A DNA stretch of 64,000 nucleotides from positions 26,764,826 through 26,828,825 of the forward strand of contig OY726561.1 in NCBI GenBank assembly GCA_963383645.1, in the 5' to 3' direction. The translations under genes were made by a program, and so were the position numbers. Shown piece by piece: positions 11,431-21,515 of this stretch. The stretch's first letter is position 1. Each line of letters opens with the position of its first letter. The DNA is from Muscardinus avellanarius. Lineage: Eukaryota; Chordata; Mammalia; Rodentia; Gliridae. The notes beneath the pieces were generated by a model that saw nothing but the letters and a program-made list of their open reading frames with translations, was not told the DNA's origin and made no database searches.

Positions 11431-13156
11431 AAACAGGGTCTCACTAAGTTGTGAAGGGCCTAAGTAGATGAGCTTTGGAAAGCAGTATCTCCTAGTTTCA
11501 AATGTCTTTTGTTTTGCCCAGGGAGCCTCTGTTCCCTGCCCTGCTGCTAAGTACCCTGTGTGGACCCAGCATGTAGGCACCTGGTGGCTGCCATGAACCT
11601 TGGAGCCATTAGAACCCACAGCAAAGGGAACTTCCAAGGTGGAATCCAAGTAAAAAATCATTTTACCTTGACCTATCCTGTCACTGTATCTGAAAAACTG
11701 AAAATAGACAAAGGATCTGGGAGGGCGAGATGAATTTCTCAGCAAATATATCAGTTATCTTATTTCAAGTAAGGGAGCAAAATTTGCGCAAACATTGGAT
11801 CAAATTTCTTCTGTACCAAGACCAGAATATGCATATAGAGCAGAAACTACTTCTCATCCCAGCCATGATGGAAGTTCATTTAAGTCTCCAGACAGTTTAA
11901 GCAGAGGAAAATTATTAGTTGAAAAAGCTATCAAGGATCATGACTGTATTCCTTCAAATAGTATATTATCAAATGCCTTATCATGGGGAGTAAAATTCTT
12001 CATATTGGTGACATTAGATACTACATTGAACAAAGGGTTGTTTACTTAAATCAAGTACTTCTATAAGTGATGCGGGGGAAAGAGTTGGTACTTGAACACA
12101 AAAAACAAAACAGGAAGACTCAAGCCTTTTGGAAAGGTAGAAGATATAAGCCAACATTATAGGCCATTTTGTCTTTAGCTGACCAGTATGCCCTTTATAA
12201 ACTATTCTATTCTGAAGCCCTACAGTCCATTTGATGTAGATAAGCCACCTACTATCCAAAAGGAAACTCAGGCTAAACTTAAGAATTCAAACTGGTGCCA
12301 ATAAATAATGGTGGAACCCCAATTCAACTCCATCTGAAAGAAGAAAGAAGGATATTGTGAATGTTGGCTTACAGAAATATGAAGATCTTGGAACACACCT
12401 TTTAAGTGAGCAGCACAGGAACTTTGCACAGAGTAAACATTTTCAAGTTGATATTGTATCGAAGTTTTTGATTGTGTAGAATATGAAAGAGATACCTAAA
12501 AAAAGAATAAAATACAGTACTGGATCCCTTTTTCTACAAATGTCCTGAAAAAGACTTAAATATTTCTCAGACTTCAGGCAAAATAATGTACAGGTGATCA
12601 AGCAGAATTTCCTACATGAAGAAACCCAGGAATCTGAACAAAATCTTGTGTTCATTTCAGAACACATCCCCTGCCCATCCCATAAATTGAAAGGACAAAA
12701 TGAGAAAACAGTGAATGTTCCCTGTTAAATGGAGCTGAAAATGATATAAAACAGAATTTTACACAGCTACTTCCACATAAAAATAAACAGGATTCCATTC
12801 TTAATATTTCCAAACATAAATTTTTTATAAATGAAAATGACTTACAAAAACTAAAGGTAGATAATTGTCCATGCAGGCTACAGACATCTATGCAAGTTTC
12901 TTATATAAATACAGATAATAGTACATCCCAACCAGAACAAAGATCAGATACTGTCTTTTTTCCAGCAAAAGATCCAAAGGAAGCAGGCCTTCATTCAATA
13001 TTCAGTCATGATTCTGGTCTGATAATTCAAAAGAGCATCTGAGACAAACACTGCATCCTGTGGTCCATAGAAACACTATGAATGTGACATCAAGAATATG
13101 AATAACTTACCTTCTAGTAAAATCCATCAAAGTGAAAATATTAGGATGAAATTCTT

Positions 13157-15902
13157 TTTTTATTTATTTATTTTTTTTATTGGTGCACTGTATTCATACA
13201 TCACAGTGGGATACATACTTTTGTAGACATACATGCACACAATGCCCAGTCAGCCCCCACCTGATCCCCACCCTATTCTCTCCCTATCCCTCCCTTCCAT
13301 GCTTGGCTTAGTGGTTGACATCTAGTATTATAGCAATTTATCCAAAATTAAAAATGATAATCTCACATAAGTTTCAGTTGTCTGATACCAAGCTTTTGAT
13401 GACTTAAAGATAACTTTTCAATATTTCTTTTTGCTTTCTTACCAGAGAATATTTTTTTCTAATTTTTTAGGTGAAACTATCATATATTTATATATTTTTC
13501 AGAAAAAACTATCCTAATATGGAATATGGACTCTAGGTACCCAAAACGATCTTGAAAAAGAACAAAACTAGAAGATATATATCTTCTGATTTCAAACCAT
13601 ATAAAGCTACAATAATTGAAATAGTGTAGTACTATTCTAAAGGCAGATATATAAACCATTGGAGTTAAATAAAAGCCTACAGCTAAATTCTTTCCTATAT
13701 TGTCAAGTTATTTTTGACAAGGTTTCCACGAACATTTGGTGGTGGAAATAATAATCTTTTAACTAAATATTGTTGAAAAATAATAATTACATGGAAAAGA
13801 ATAAAATTGGACTCTTACCTAATCCCATATACAAATATTAACTCAACCTAGATAAAAGACCTAAATATAAATCTTAAGACTATAAACTTTTAGGAGAAAA
13901 TCTGGGTCATTAAACCTCACAACATTGAAATTGGCAGTGATTTCTTGGTTATGATTTCAATGGCACAGGCAACAGAAGAGTATACAAACTCCCTAAAAAA
14001 TTAAAAAAAATATTGTATATCCAAAGACAATGTAAACAGAGTTAACAGTTGCTAATAGAATGGGATAAAATATTTCCAAATGATATATCTGAAGGTATAT
14101 TAATATTCCAACTAGAAATCTTAAAAATTAACAACAATAAAGGCAAACAATACCCTTTAGAGATAGGTAACAGACTAACATAAATAATGAATCTCCACAG
14201 ATAATCAATCTTAGTTGTCTGTTGGATGGAAAATCTTGTTTCTCTAGTTCTAATGTGTGTTACCTATTTCTTCTTTGTAGTTAATCTCTTTGAGTATTTT
14301 CTCTAGTGCTGGTTTTGAAGACATAAATTCCTTCAGTTCGTTTGTCATGGAAGCTTCTTATTTCTCCATCTAATTTGATATAAAGTTTTGCTGGGTAGGA
14401 AATTTTTGGCTGGAAATTGTTTTCTTTCAGAATTGCGAATATGTTACTCCAAGCCCTTCTGGCTCTCATAACTTGGTTTGGGAAGTCTGGAGTGATTCTA
14501 ATTGGTTTGCCTCTGAATGTCACTTGGCCCTTTGCTTTTGTTGCCTTTAAGATTCTCTGCTTGGCTTCCACATTGGTCATTTTGACAATTATGTGGCGTG
14601 GGGATCCTCTTCTCCTATCCTGTCTAAAGGGAGTTCTATAAGTTTCCTGGACCTGTGTATCAACCTCTTGCTCTATGTCTGGAAAATTTTTCTGCTATTA
14701 CTTCCTTGAAGAGATTGTTGATCCCTTTGGTTTCACTTTCTTTTCCCTCCTCTATTCCAATTATTCTTAGGTTAGCTCTCTTAAAATGGGCCCATATTTC
14801 TTCAATACCAGATTCCTACTGTCGGATATTTTTTTCTAGATTAGAAACTATGCGTTCATTTTTGGAATGATCATCTTCTAAGAGCGAGATTCTGTTCTCC
14901 ATGTGTTCTAATTGGTTGTGCTTTGAATTGAGGCCTTTACTTCATTAATTGCATCCTTTATCTCTTTTTGGCTCTCTGAGTTCTTTTCGAAGCACCTCTA
15001 TTATTTCTACAGTTATTTTCCTGATTTGATCTTCTAGAAATCTCTGATTTTCTGTTTTATCGGGTTCTGATGTTGTGGGGTTGTGGGCATTCATTGCTCC
15101 AGTATTATTCCTCTTTCCCATGATTTCGGATGTTTGTGCCTTCTCTGGGTTCTTCCCTTGGGTCACTATGACTTCACTTAAGGTGTTCTGGATCTCGAGT
15201 CAGTAGTATCTCAGCCCCCACTACTCCTTTACTGTGTTGTATCACAGAGTCTCCGACCCAGAGAGTCGATAGAGGCTGCTTTAGACTGTGGGGGGTGCCA
15301 GGTTGCACGTTCTCCTATGGTGTGATATCTCTGCCACCGCCCCTCTCCCACTGGGTCAAGTCCCAGGGAGTACAGTACTGGGATTTCTCCTCTGTGGCCC
15401 GCAATTTGACTCACTGTTCTTGAGTACGCAGATGTAGCTGAACAGAATTCGATGAATTCACTGCTGCTGCCGCCGGTGGCAATATGGCGCCGCTGCTATG
15501 CCCTCAGCAGTGGGGCTGTAGTTTTTCTTCTTGATTTTGATTTCCACTCTGAATCCCTGCAGCATGTGCTGAGCTCGGCCACTGGGAGCTTTAGGTGATC
15601 TCTGCGCGGAGAAATCCCGCCTGGCTGTTCCGCAGTGGCTCACCTCGGCTTGCTGTAGCCGTCCCGTGAATTCGCGGGTGCCACCGGCAGTATGGCGCTG
15701 CTGCCGCGTCCTCGGGCTTGAGGATCTCCTCTGTGGCTCTGTTCTCAGTCCGCTTTCCTTCTGGAGCCTGGTGAATTTTTTTTTCCCCCTCTGGTGATGG
15801 TGATTTCTGGCTATGAAAGGCGCTGATTTTGTGGTAATGGAGATTTGTTGTTAGTGGGGCTCTTAAGCCCCGCTTTTCTCGGTCGCCATCTTCCCGGAAG
15901 TC
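13157..15902 (-). mobile_element. L1 insertion, minus strand, internally rearranged
   Basis: Flanked by an exact 14-bp target duplication AGGATGAAATTCTT (13143-13156 and 15903-15916). Unit 2 has the unoccupied site at about 29220. On the minus strand the 5' end at 15902 is intact (CTTCCGGGAAGATGGCGACC), followed by a GC-rich 5'UTR with two similar segments (near 15457-15650 and 15660-15800), ORF1, and finally an L1 3'UTR at 13157-13330 ending in the tail. Between ORF1 and the 3'UTR, about 13340-14210 is not sense ORF2: part of it (13540-13980) reads as L1 ORF2 on the opposite strand. Total length is far below a full L1. Confidence 0.85.
14281..15166 (-). pseudogene. L1 ORF1p remnant within the inserted L1
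   Basis: ORF1p is the L1 RNA-binding chaperone. The C-terminal domain is open at 14281-14580 on the minus strand (GKPIRITPDF, ARRAWSNIFAILKENNFQPK, YPAKLYIKLDGE). An N-terminal/coiled-coil segment is open at 14945-15166 (RKELREPKRDKG). A frameshifted gap lies between them, so the protein is not intact. Order and spacing match an ORF1 of normal layout directly behind the 5'UTR. Confidence 0.85.
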
Positions 15903-16329
15903 AGGATGAAATTCTTGAACCAAATACTGAATTAAAAAAAAAATTGTGGTTCACCAGTACAATCTCTACTGGACTTATTTCAGACAAGTGAAGAGAATTC
16001 AGAATTTTTGGGTTTCGCAAGCTATACTGCAGAGTGGTATATGTGATGTTTTAGATATTTGGGGAGATGAGAATTCAAATTTAACATTTTTATCTTCCCC
16101 TTCAATGTCTACATTTACTGGCTTTTAGTCTTTATCACTCCTTCAAAGTATACATTTTTAAAGATTAAATTCTTGAAATTTTTATCTATATATAACTCTT
16201 AGGATTTTTGCTGTCCTTGATTACAGAACCAATGTAAATATTAAAGGCAATGTTTCATTTTTATAGAATTAAATACTTCATGGAAGAATTATAAAATGAC
16301 TCATTTTACATAAAAATTATCTTACACTA

Positions 16330-17910
16330 AACAAAAATGGCCTCAATTTCCCAATAAAAAGACGTAGGGTGTATAATGAATTAAAAACCAGAGTCTATAT
16401 GCTGCTTGTGAGAAAACACACCCTACAAGTAAAGATAATAACTAAGGGTGAAGGGCCGTAGAAAGGTAACCCATGCCAACAGAACTTGAAGATAAGCAGG
16501 AATAGTAACTATCAGACAAATTAGACATCAGCCCAAGCTTATCAGAAGAGACAAAGCAGGTCATTTTTTTTTTACTGGTAAAAGAAACTATCAAGAGAAA
16601 ATGATAGACAACACCCCAAACATAAGTGTAGCCACTTCCATAGAACAAACTCTTTGTGACATAAAGTCACACATAGGTCTCCCAGTATTAATTTATTGGG
16701 ATCTATCTTCTAGACAAAAGATCAGGAAAGATGCCTCGCCTAAAACACCATAAACCAAATGGACCTGTTAGGCACATACAGAATAAACAACAATAGAGCT
16801 CACATTTTTTCAGCTGCTCATGGAACCTTCTTCAAAAGAGACCACATCCTGGAGCACAAAGTGAGCCTTAGCAATCTCAAAATGTGACATAATTCCTTGG
16901 ATCTTTTCAGACCACAATGGAATGAAACTAGAAATCAACTATAAGAAAACCCAGAGTAAGCACATAAACATGTGAAGACTAAACACCACACTGCTGAATA
17001 AGGAATGTGTCAGAAGTAGTAAGGGGCAAAATCAAATTCTTAGAAACAAATGAAAATACACACAACATATAAAAACCTCTAGTTGGGCATGGTGGCACAC
17101 ACTTGTAATCCCCATTCTTGGGAGGCTGAGATATGATCACACAGGTTCGAAGCCAGCCATGCTAGCTTAAGAGACCCTGTTTCCAAATAAAATAGAAAAT
17201 AGATCTGGTAGAGTAGACCAGAGATAGAAAGCTCCCTGCGTTCTCTCCCCAGTACCACCAAAAAAGAAAGAAAGAAAAAAAACTCTAACCCCAAAGCCAG
17301 TAGAAGACAGGAAATTATTAAAATCATAGCAGAAATCAATGAAGTAGAGAAAAGCTCACATCTCAAAAATAAGATGTACAAACCACTAGCCAAACAAACC
17401 AAAAAATCAATGACTAAAATGAGATGAAAGATATTACCACTGACAGCATGGGAAATCAGAATTATCAAACTACTTCAAAGAAAACTCTCCAAAGTAGAAA
17501 ATGGAAATTGATTATTCTCTAGACATAAAACATTTCTGAATTGATCCAAGAAGATACAGAAAATTCAAACTGACCAATAGCAATCAGATTCAAGCAGCAT
17601 TAGAGCCTACTATCAAAAGCCCAGGACTAGTTTCCCAGGTAATTTTGTAAACTCTTCATAAAAAGAGCGAATCCCAATATTCTTCAAAGAGATTCTCCCA
17701 AATTCATTCTACAGAGCCAGTATCACATTAATACCCAAACCAAATAGACAACTCAAGAAAACTACAGGCCTATATCATTGATGAACTTAGACTTAAAACT
17801 GAAGCAAAATACTAACAAGATTCACTCAAAACAGTGTTAAAAAAAAATTGTACACGATGACCAGGTCAGGTTCATCCCAGGGCTACAAAGGCTGGTTTAA
17901 CATAAAAAAT
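16330..17910 (+). pseudogene. Old L1 ORF2 debris (endonuclease-to-RT part), unit 1
   Basis: Typical L1 ORF2 sequence on the plus strand with many stops. It includes the stretch 'AAAGACGTAGGGTGTATAATGAATTAAAAACCAGAGTCTATATG' region (16360-16400) and the RT-entry region near 17740-17900 (phrases equivalent to 'finger' RT sequence ending at GGCTGGTTTAACAT). It is interrupted by a SINE at 17083-17275 and then by L1 monomers at 17911. The unit 2 copy is 29640-31215. Confidence 0.8.
17083..17275 (+). repeat. Dimeric SINE in old L1 (unit 1)
   Basis: 'GGGCATGGTGGCACACACTTGTAATCCCCATTCTTGGGAGGCTGAG' left half, 'CCTGTTTCCAAATAAAATAGAAAATAGATCTGG' linker and an ID-like half ending 'CCCCAGTACCACCAAAAAAG'. 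It is shared with unit 2 at 30411-30600. Confidence 0.8.
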
Positions 17911-18978
17911 TCAGGAGGATGCAAGATGGCGGTGGCTGTGGTCACAGTGGCGATAACTGGCAGCAGACAAATAGGACCTGTATTCCTCTGAGAAACCCCA
18001 GACATCAGATTTTGGTTTAATATCTGATTGGGACAACATATAGACATTTATAGCCATGACTTCCCACCTATAATAGAGACAGACCTAGATGGCAGAGACA
18101 GCGGCCAGTATTTGAGCAAGGTAGATAAATTCAACCTGACCTGCCTTGAACTGTTGGAGAAATCTCCCCCAAAAAAGACTGTTCTTGCTCTTCATGCTCA
18201 GAAATTCTGGGCAATATACTATGTAAGAAAAATTCTCAGGAGGAGGGCCAAGATTGCAGTGGTGGCAATGGCCAGGATTGGGTAGAGGCAGGTAGATTCA
18301 TTCTAATTCATCCTGAACTTTTGAGGAAACCTCCCTGTAAGTAGACTGCACCTGCCCCACATGCCCAGGAACTCTGGACAACATACTATGTAAGAAAAAT
18401 GTTTGGGGCACATCAGATTGAGTCCCTCATAGTCAGATCAGCCAGCACCACATGTACCAGGAAACAAAGGTGCTCCTGGCTACTTTGCTCCTCTGTACAG
18501 TTCTGGGGCTGGGTGGACTCTGAGCAGCAGAACCCACTCTCTGTAGTGAAGCTGTGGGCCTCTGCTCTTGGAGGGGAGATAAAACACATTGCTACTAAGT
18601 ACTTGAACTCCCAACTCCTGTAAAAGACACATACTGTTTTCTTAAAAATATTGAAGAGGGAGGAAGATGGCTGCAGCTGCAGTTGTAACCACTGCCGGAG
18701 AGGTGTAGGTTGACAGCAGCTGAATAGGACATGCATACCCCTGAGAAACCTTGGACAATAGATTCTGATTTAATAGCTGATTGGGACAACACAGGGAAAC
18801 ATTACCACTCATGACTTCCTATCTGAAATATAGGAGAGAGTGGAAAATGGCAGAATTAGAGGCAAGATGGCAGCGTGACACCTGCCACTGCAAGAACAGT
18901 GATTTTTGGAGGGATATCCCAGAAGAGATCAGAAAGCAGACTGATCCTGCCATACATGCACAGGAATACTTAACAACA
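17911..18978 (+). repeat. L1 5'UTR monomer array, truncated at the duplication junction (unit 1)
   Basis: Loose tandem copies of about 150-220 bp, each opening with a variant of GGAGGATGCAAGATGGCGG. Each contains a core like 'CAACCTGACCTGCCTTGAACTGTTGGAGAAATCTCCCC' in parts, and 'AGGAATTCTGGACAACATACTATGTAAGAAAAAT'. Openings are seen near 17917, 18060, 18240, 18660 and 18850. The GATGGCGG-type motif is characteristic of L1 5' ends. The array stops where unit 2 begins. Confidence 0.7.
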
Positions 18979-19541
18979 TACTCGTGGCTGAGGTACCAAG
19001 ACTGGTGGTGCTGGGATCCTAAATGCAGGCTTTTTCATTGGTCTCTTAGTCTCTTTGCTCTTCCAAAGGAAGCATCCTTTAATGGGGTCCCTGCTGCCTT
19101 TGAACCTCTATTTTCATAACCTCCAGTACTGGGGGGGGGGGAGCTTGTAAGTCATGTGACTTGTCATTCTCTAGGATCATGTCAGAAAGTGGGCATAACC
19201 TAAAGACTTTTCAACTAAGCTACCTGACCCAAGGACTGACCTTTGAGGGCTATCTTCTAACAATTGAAGCTCTTAGAATGAAGGGCCATCAGGGGATTGA
19301 TTGTCATAGATTAGAAACATAGGATCTCCTAAAGTCAATCTCTCCTTCATGCCTACTTTAGCTCATATCTTATGAGTAACTCCAACCCACTTCCACTTTC
19401 CATCAGTAGCTAGCTAATCTTGTGTAAGAGAACTTAGCATGTTGGGTGGTTAGACAATCCTTGCAATGAGCTTCAAATAATGCATGTTGGAGGCGGATGA
19501 CCAAATCTCAACTAAAACATTCACAAAGAATAAACATCCGT

Positions 19542-19725
19542 CCTGGCACAGTGGTACATGCCTGTCTTCCCAGGACGTGGGAGGAAGAAATAGGATTGCA
19601 GTTTGGAGGCCAGCCTTTACAACTTAGCAAGGCCCTACAACTTAGGTAGATCTTGTTTCAAAATAGTGCAGGGAGTGTAGCATAGAAGCAGAACACCCTT
19701 GATTTCAATTCCAAATACCACAAAA
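19542..19725 (+). repeat. Dimeric SINE in unit 2
   Basis: Counterpart of 5869-6055, with the same 'CCTGGCACAGTGGTACATGCCTG' start and 'AAATACCACAAAAATAAA' end. Confidence 0.65.
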
Positions 19726-19986
19726 ATAAACATATTGTTGCTTTCCAGGTCAGATTTCTGCCTTGTAATGTTTGGTTCTCAGGTCATAAAACACCTATTA
19801 CAGTCTCTGGAGAGGCTGTGCTGTGAAAATGTGTATTATCACTCATGGTTGAAGACAGGCACTGTCCTTGTCTATTTTAAGAGACAGTGCTTGTGTGTGT
19901 GTGTGGCCCCAGTCTTCAAAGAAAAATCAGACCCTAACTGGTGTTTTTGAGTAATTCCAACCTCACCAGGTTGTTTCAAAAAATCA

Positions 19987-21370
19987 CAGCTCTCCACTAG
20001 CTGTTTAAAACTTTTACCTGCTTAAAACTGGGTGAAAGCTGCAGACCAAACTCATTAAGTTGAGCTGAGTAGAGTAAGAGATTATCTACAAGGTCCCACC
20101 TCCACAATGATGTTTAGAGGTACCTGTGACTCAATCTATACCTCAAGCGGCTTTTGCTGTTTCAGGTTTTAAATCAGTGAGCCTTTCTCTTGGGCAGGTA
20201 CATATGTGTGGCTAGAATGATAGTGGGAATAACAAACTGCTGCCTTAGTGACAACAGCTCCACTTTCTTGGGGTGGTCCGAGGTAAATCCAGTTATATCT
20301 GGTATGTATCTACCTTGTTTCTCATCCCAAGGGGTTTGGGTTAGAGCTTAGAGGTAGAGAAATCATGGCTGAGGAGGAGCTGTGGACAGTGGTCAGTTTA
20401 CAAGCTTGCTCATATCAAAGGGGCTGGTCTTGATGGCATTGCCCAGAACAAACTGGTGGGGGAAAGGTATAGTGTGCTTCACCTTGTCTGGGATTCCTGA
20501 GTATGGCTGCATCGTAGAACTGTTCAAGGATTTCAAGTACAAACTAGAGAAGATAGAAGGCCAGGAATGGGCTGTGTTTGCACACTGTATATACTCTGCA
20601 TTTTAGGAAGTAAATGTTGTCGCTGGGGTAGTTTGGCATAGGTATATGAGGACAACAGAAAGCCAACTGTGCAGGAAAGATCTGGCCAAGGCCACGTGGT
20701 AACCAATGCTTGCCATGATGCAAGTGTTCATGGGCACTTGTGCTTTGCAGCAGCCATGGGTGTGCATGGAGATGCTTATCACTCCCAACAGTCTGAATGG
20801 ATGGCTCCTGGTCAGCCATACATCAACCTATGGCCTGATTCCAAGGCTTAGAGGTTAAATCAATTTGGCATATGGATGTCTTGTGTTCTTTAATGAGGAA
20901 ATCAAAAGCCTTTAAGAAGGAAAATGACCCCCAACAGCAGCCTCTATTTTCTTGATACTGCTGGCTTTAATGCAAGGTATAATCGGGATATTTCTGCAAA
21001 GATAATTAAGTTGGCAGAAGACACCCTGGTCTCTTCCTATTGGCTGTGAGGGAGATCACAGGCTTCCTCTTGACTCTTCTCATGAGAGTCAGAGTCAAGA
21101 CATGCATTTATCAACCCCATGGAAGCCCATGTGAATCCATCCTCAGGTCCAAGTCACTAAAGGACTACAAAGCAGGTGTCTCCCACCTTCTGCACCTCTC
21201 CACTATCTTTCAATTCCCATTACCCTCCCATCTCAACACATGAATCTGACAATATGTAGAGAAAAGCAGTGTATGACTTCTAGTGGGGTTACCTCCAATA
21301 ATAACTCTTAACAGATGGGAAGGAACTTAAGACCCATGCTAGCCCAACTCCATGTTTTAAATTTGTTCAT
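19987..21370 (+). repeat. Segment X in unit 2
   Basis: Ungapped partner of 7267-8650, with 11 mismatches. It begins at CAGCTCTCCACTAGCTG and ends at TTTGTTCAT. It occurs once in unit 2 but twice in unit 1 (X1 diverged, X2 nearly identical). No known protein is recognised. Confidence 0.88.
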
Positions 21371-21515
21371 AGTTAGACCTGGTGGCATGTACTTGTAATC
21401 CCAGCATTTAGGAGGCAGAGACCAGAAGATTAGTTTGTGGACAGCCTAAGCTATTATTGAGGCAGAATGCCACTGGGTTCCATCCCCAGTACCCACACAA
21501 AAAATGTTCGAACCA
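21371..21515 (+). repeat. SINE in unit 2
   Basis: 'TTAGACCTGGTGGCATGTACTTGTAATCCCAGCATTTAGGAGGCAGAG', then a shortened middle and 'GAGGCAGAATGCCACTGGGTTCCATCCCCAGTACCCACACAAAAAA', the ID-like end. Unit 1 retains only its first 50 bp. Confidence 0.75.

Larger units (their letters stand above)
11593..16128 (+). pseudogene. DBF4 (pseudogene): DBF4 processed pseudogene, unit 1 copy, split by an L1
   Basis: DBF4 is the regulatory subunit of the CDC7 kinase that triggers replication origins. The plus strand reads as an intronless DBF4 coding sequence. The start region at 11593 encodes HSKGNFQGGIQVKN. The motif-N region is at 11665-12050 (for example DGSSFKSPD and IPSNSILSNALSWGVK). The region before the zinc finger is near 12190-12330, and the degraded CCHH finger near 12350-12420 (GYCECWL, then a stop). 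The C-terminal tail runs from 15930 to the stop at 16126-16128 after STFTGF. Several frameshifts and stops break it. A 2,746-bp L1 (13157-15902) interrupts the distal third. DBF4-like 3'UTR appears to continue to about 16330. No introns and a missing promoter mark it as retroposed. The parent gene is not in the window. Confidence 0.9.
5440..18978 (+). repeat. Tandem duplication, unit 1 (about 13.5 kb)
   Basis: From 'TACTCATGGCAGAGGTACC' at 5440 the sequence is repeated from 'TACTCGTGGCTGAGGTACC' at 18979. The shared order is: TGCTGGGATCCTAAATGC block, SINE, segment X, a long unassigned stretch, DBF4 pseudogene, L1 ORF2 debris with a SINE, and L1 5'UTR monomers. The unit ends inside the monomer array. 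The stretch 8706-11430 was searched for genes and none was recognised; short open frames there are not conserved in frame between the two units. Confidence 0.9.

Noticed and set aside
17079..17468. 129-codon minus-strand frame with hydrophobic stretches
   Set aside because: It is antisense to a SINE inserted in L1 ORF2. The hydrophobic runs come from T-rich strands, not a membrane protein.
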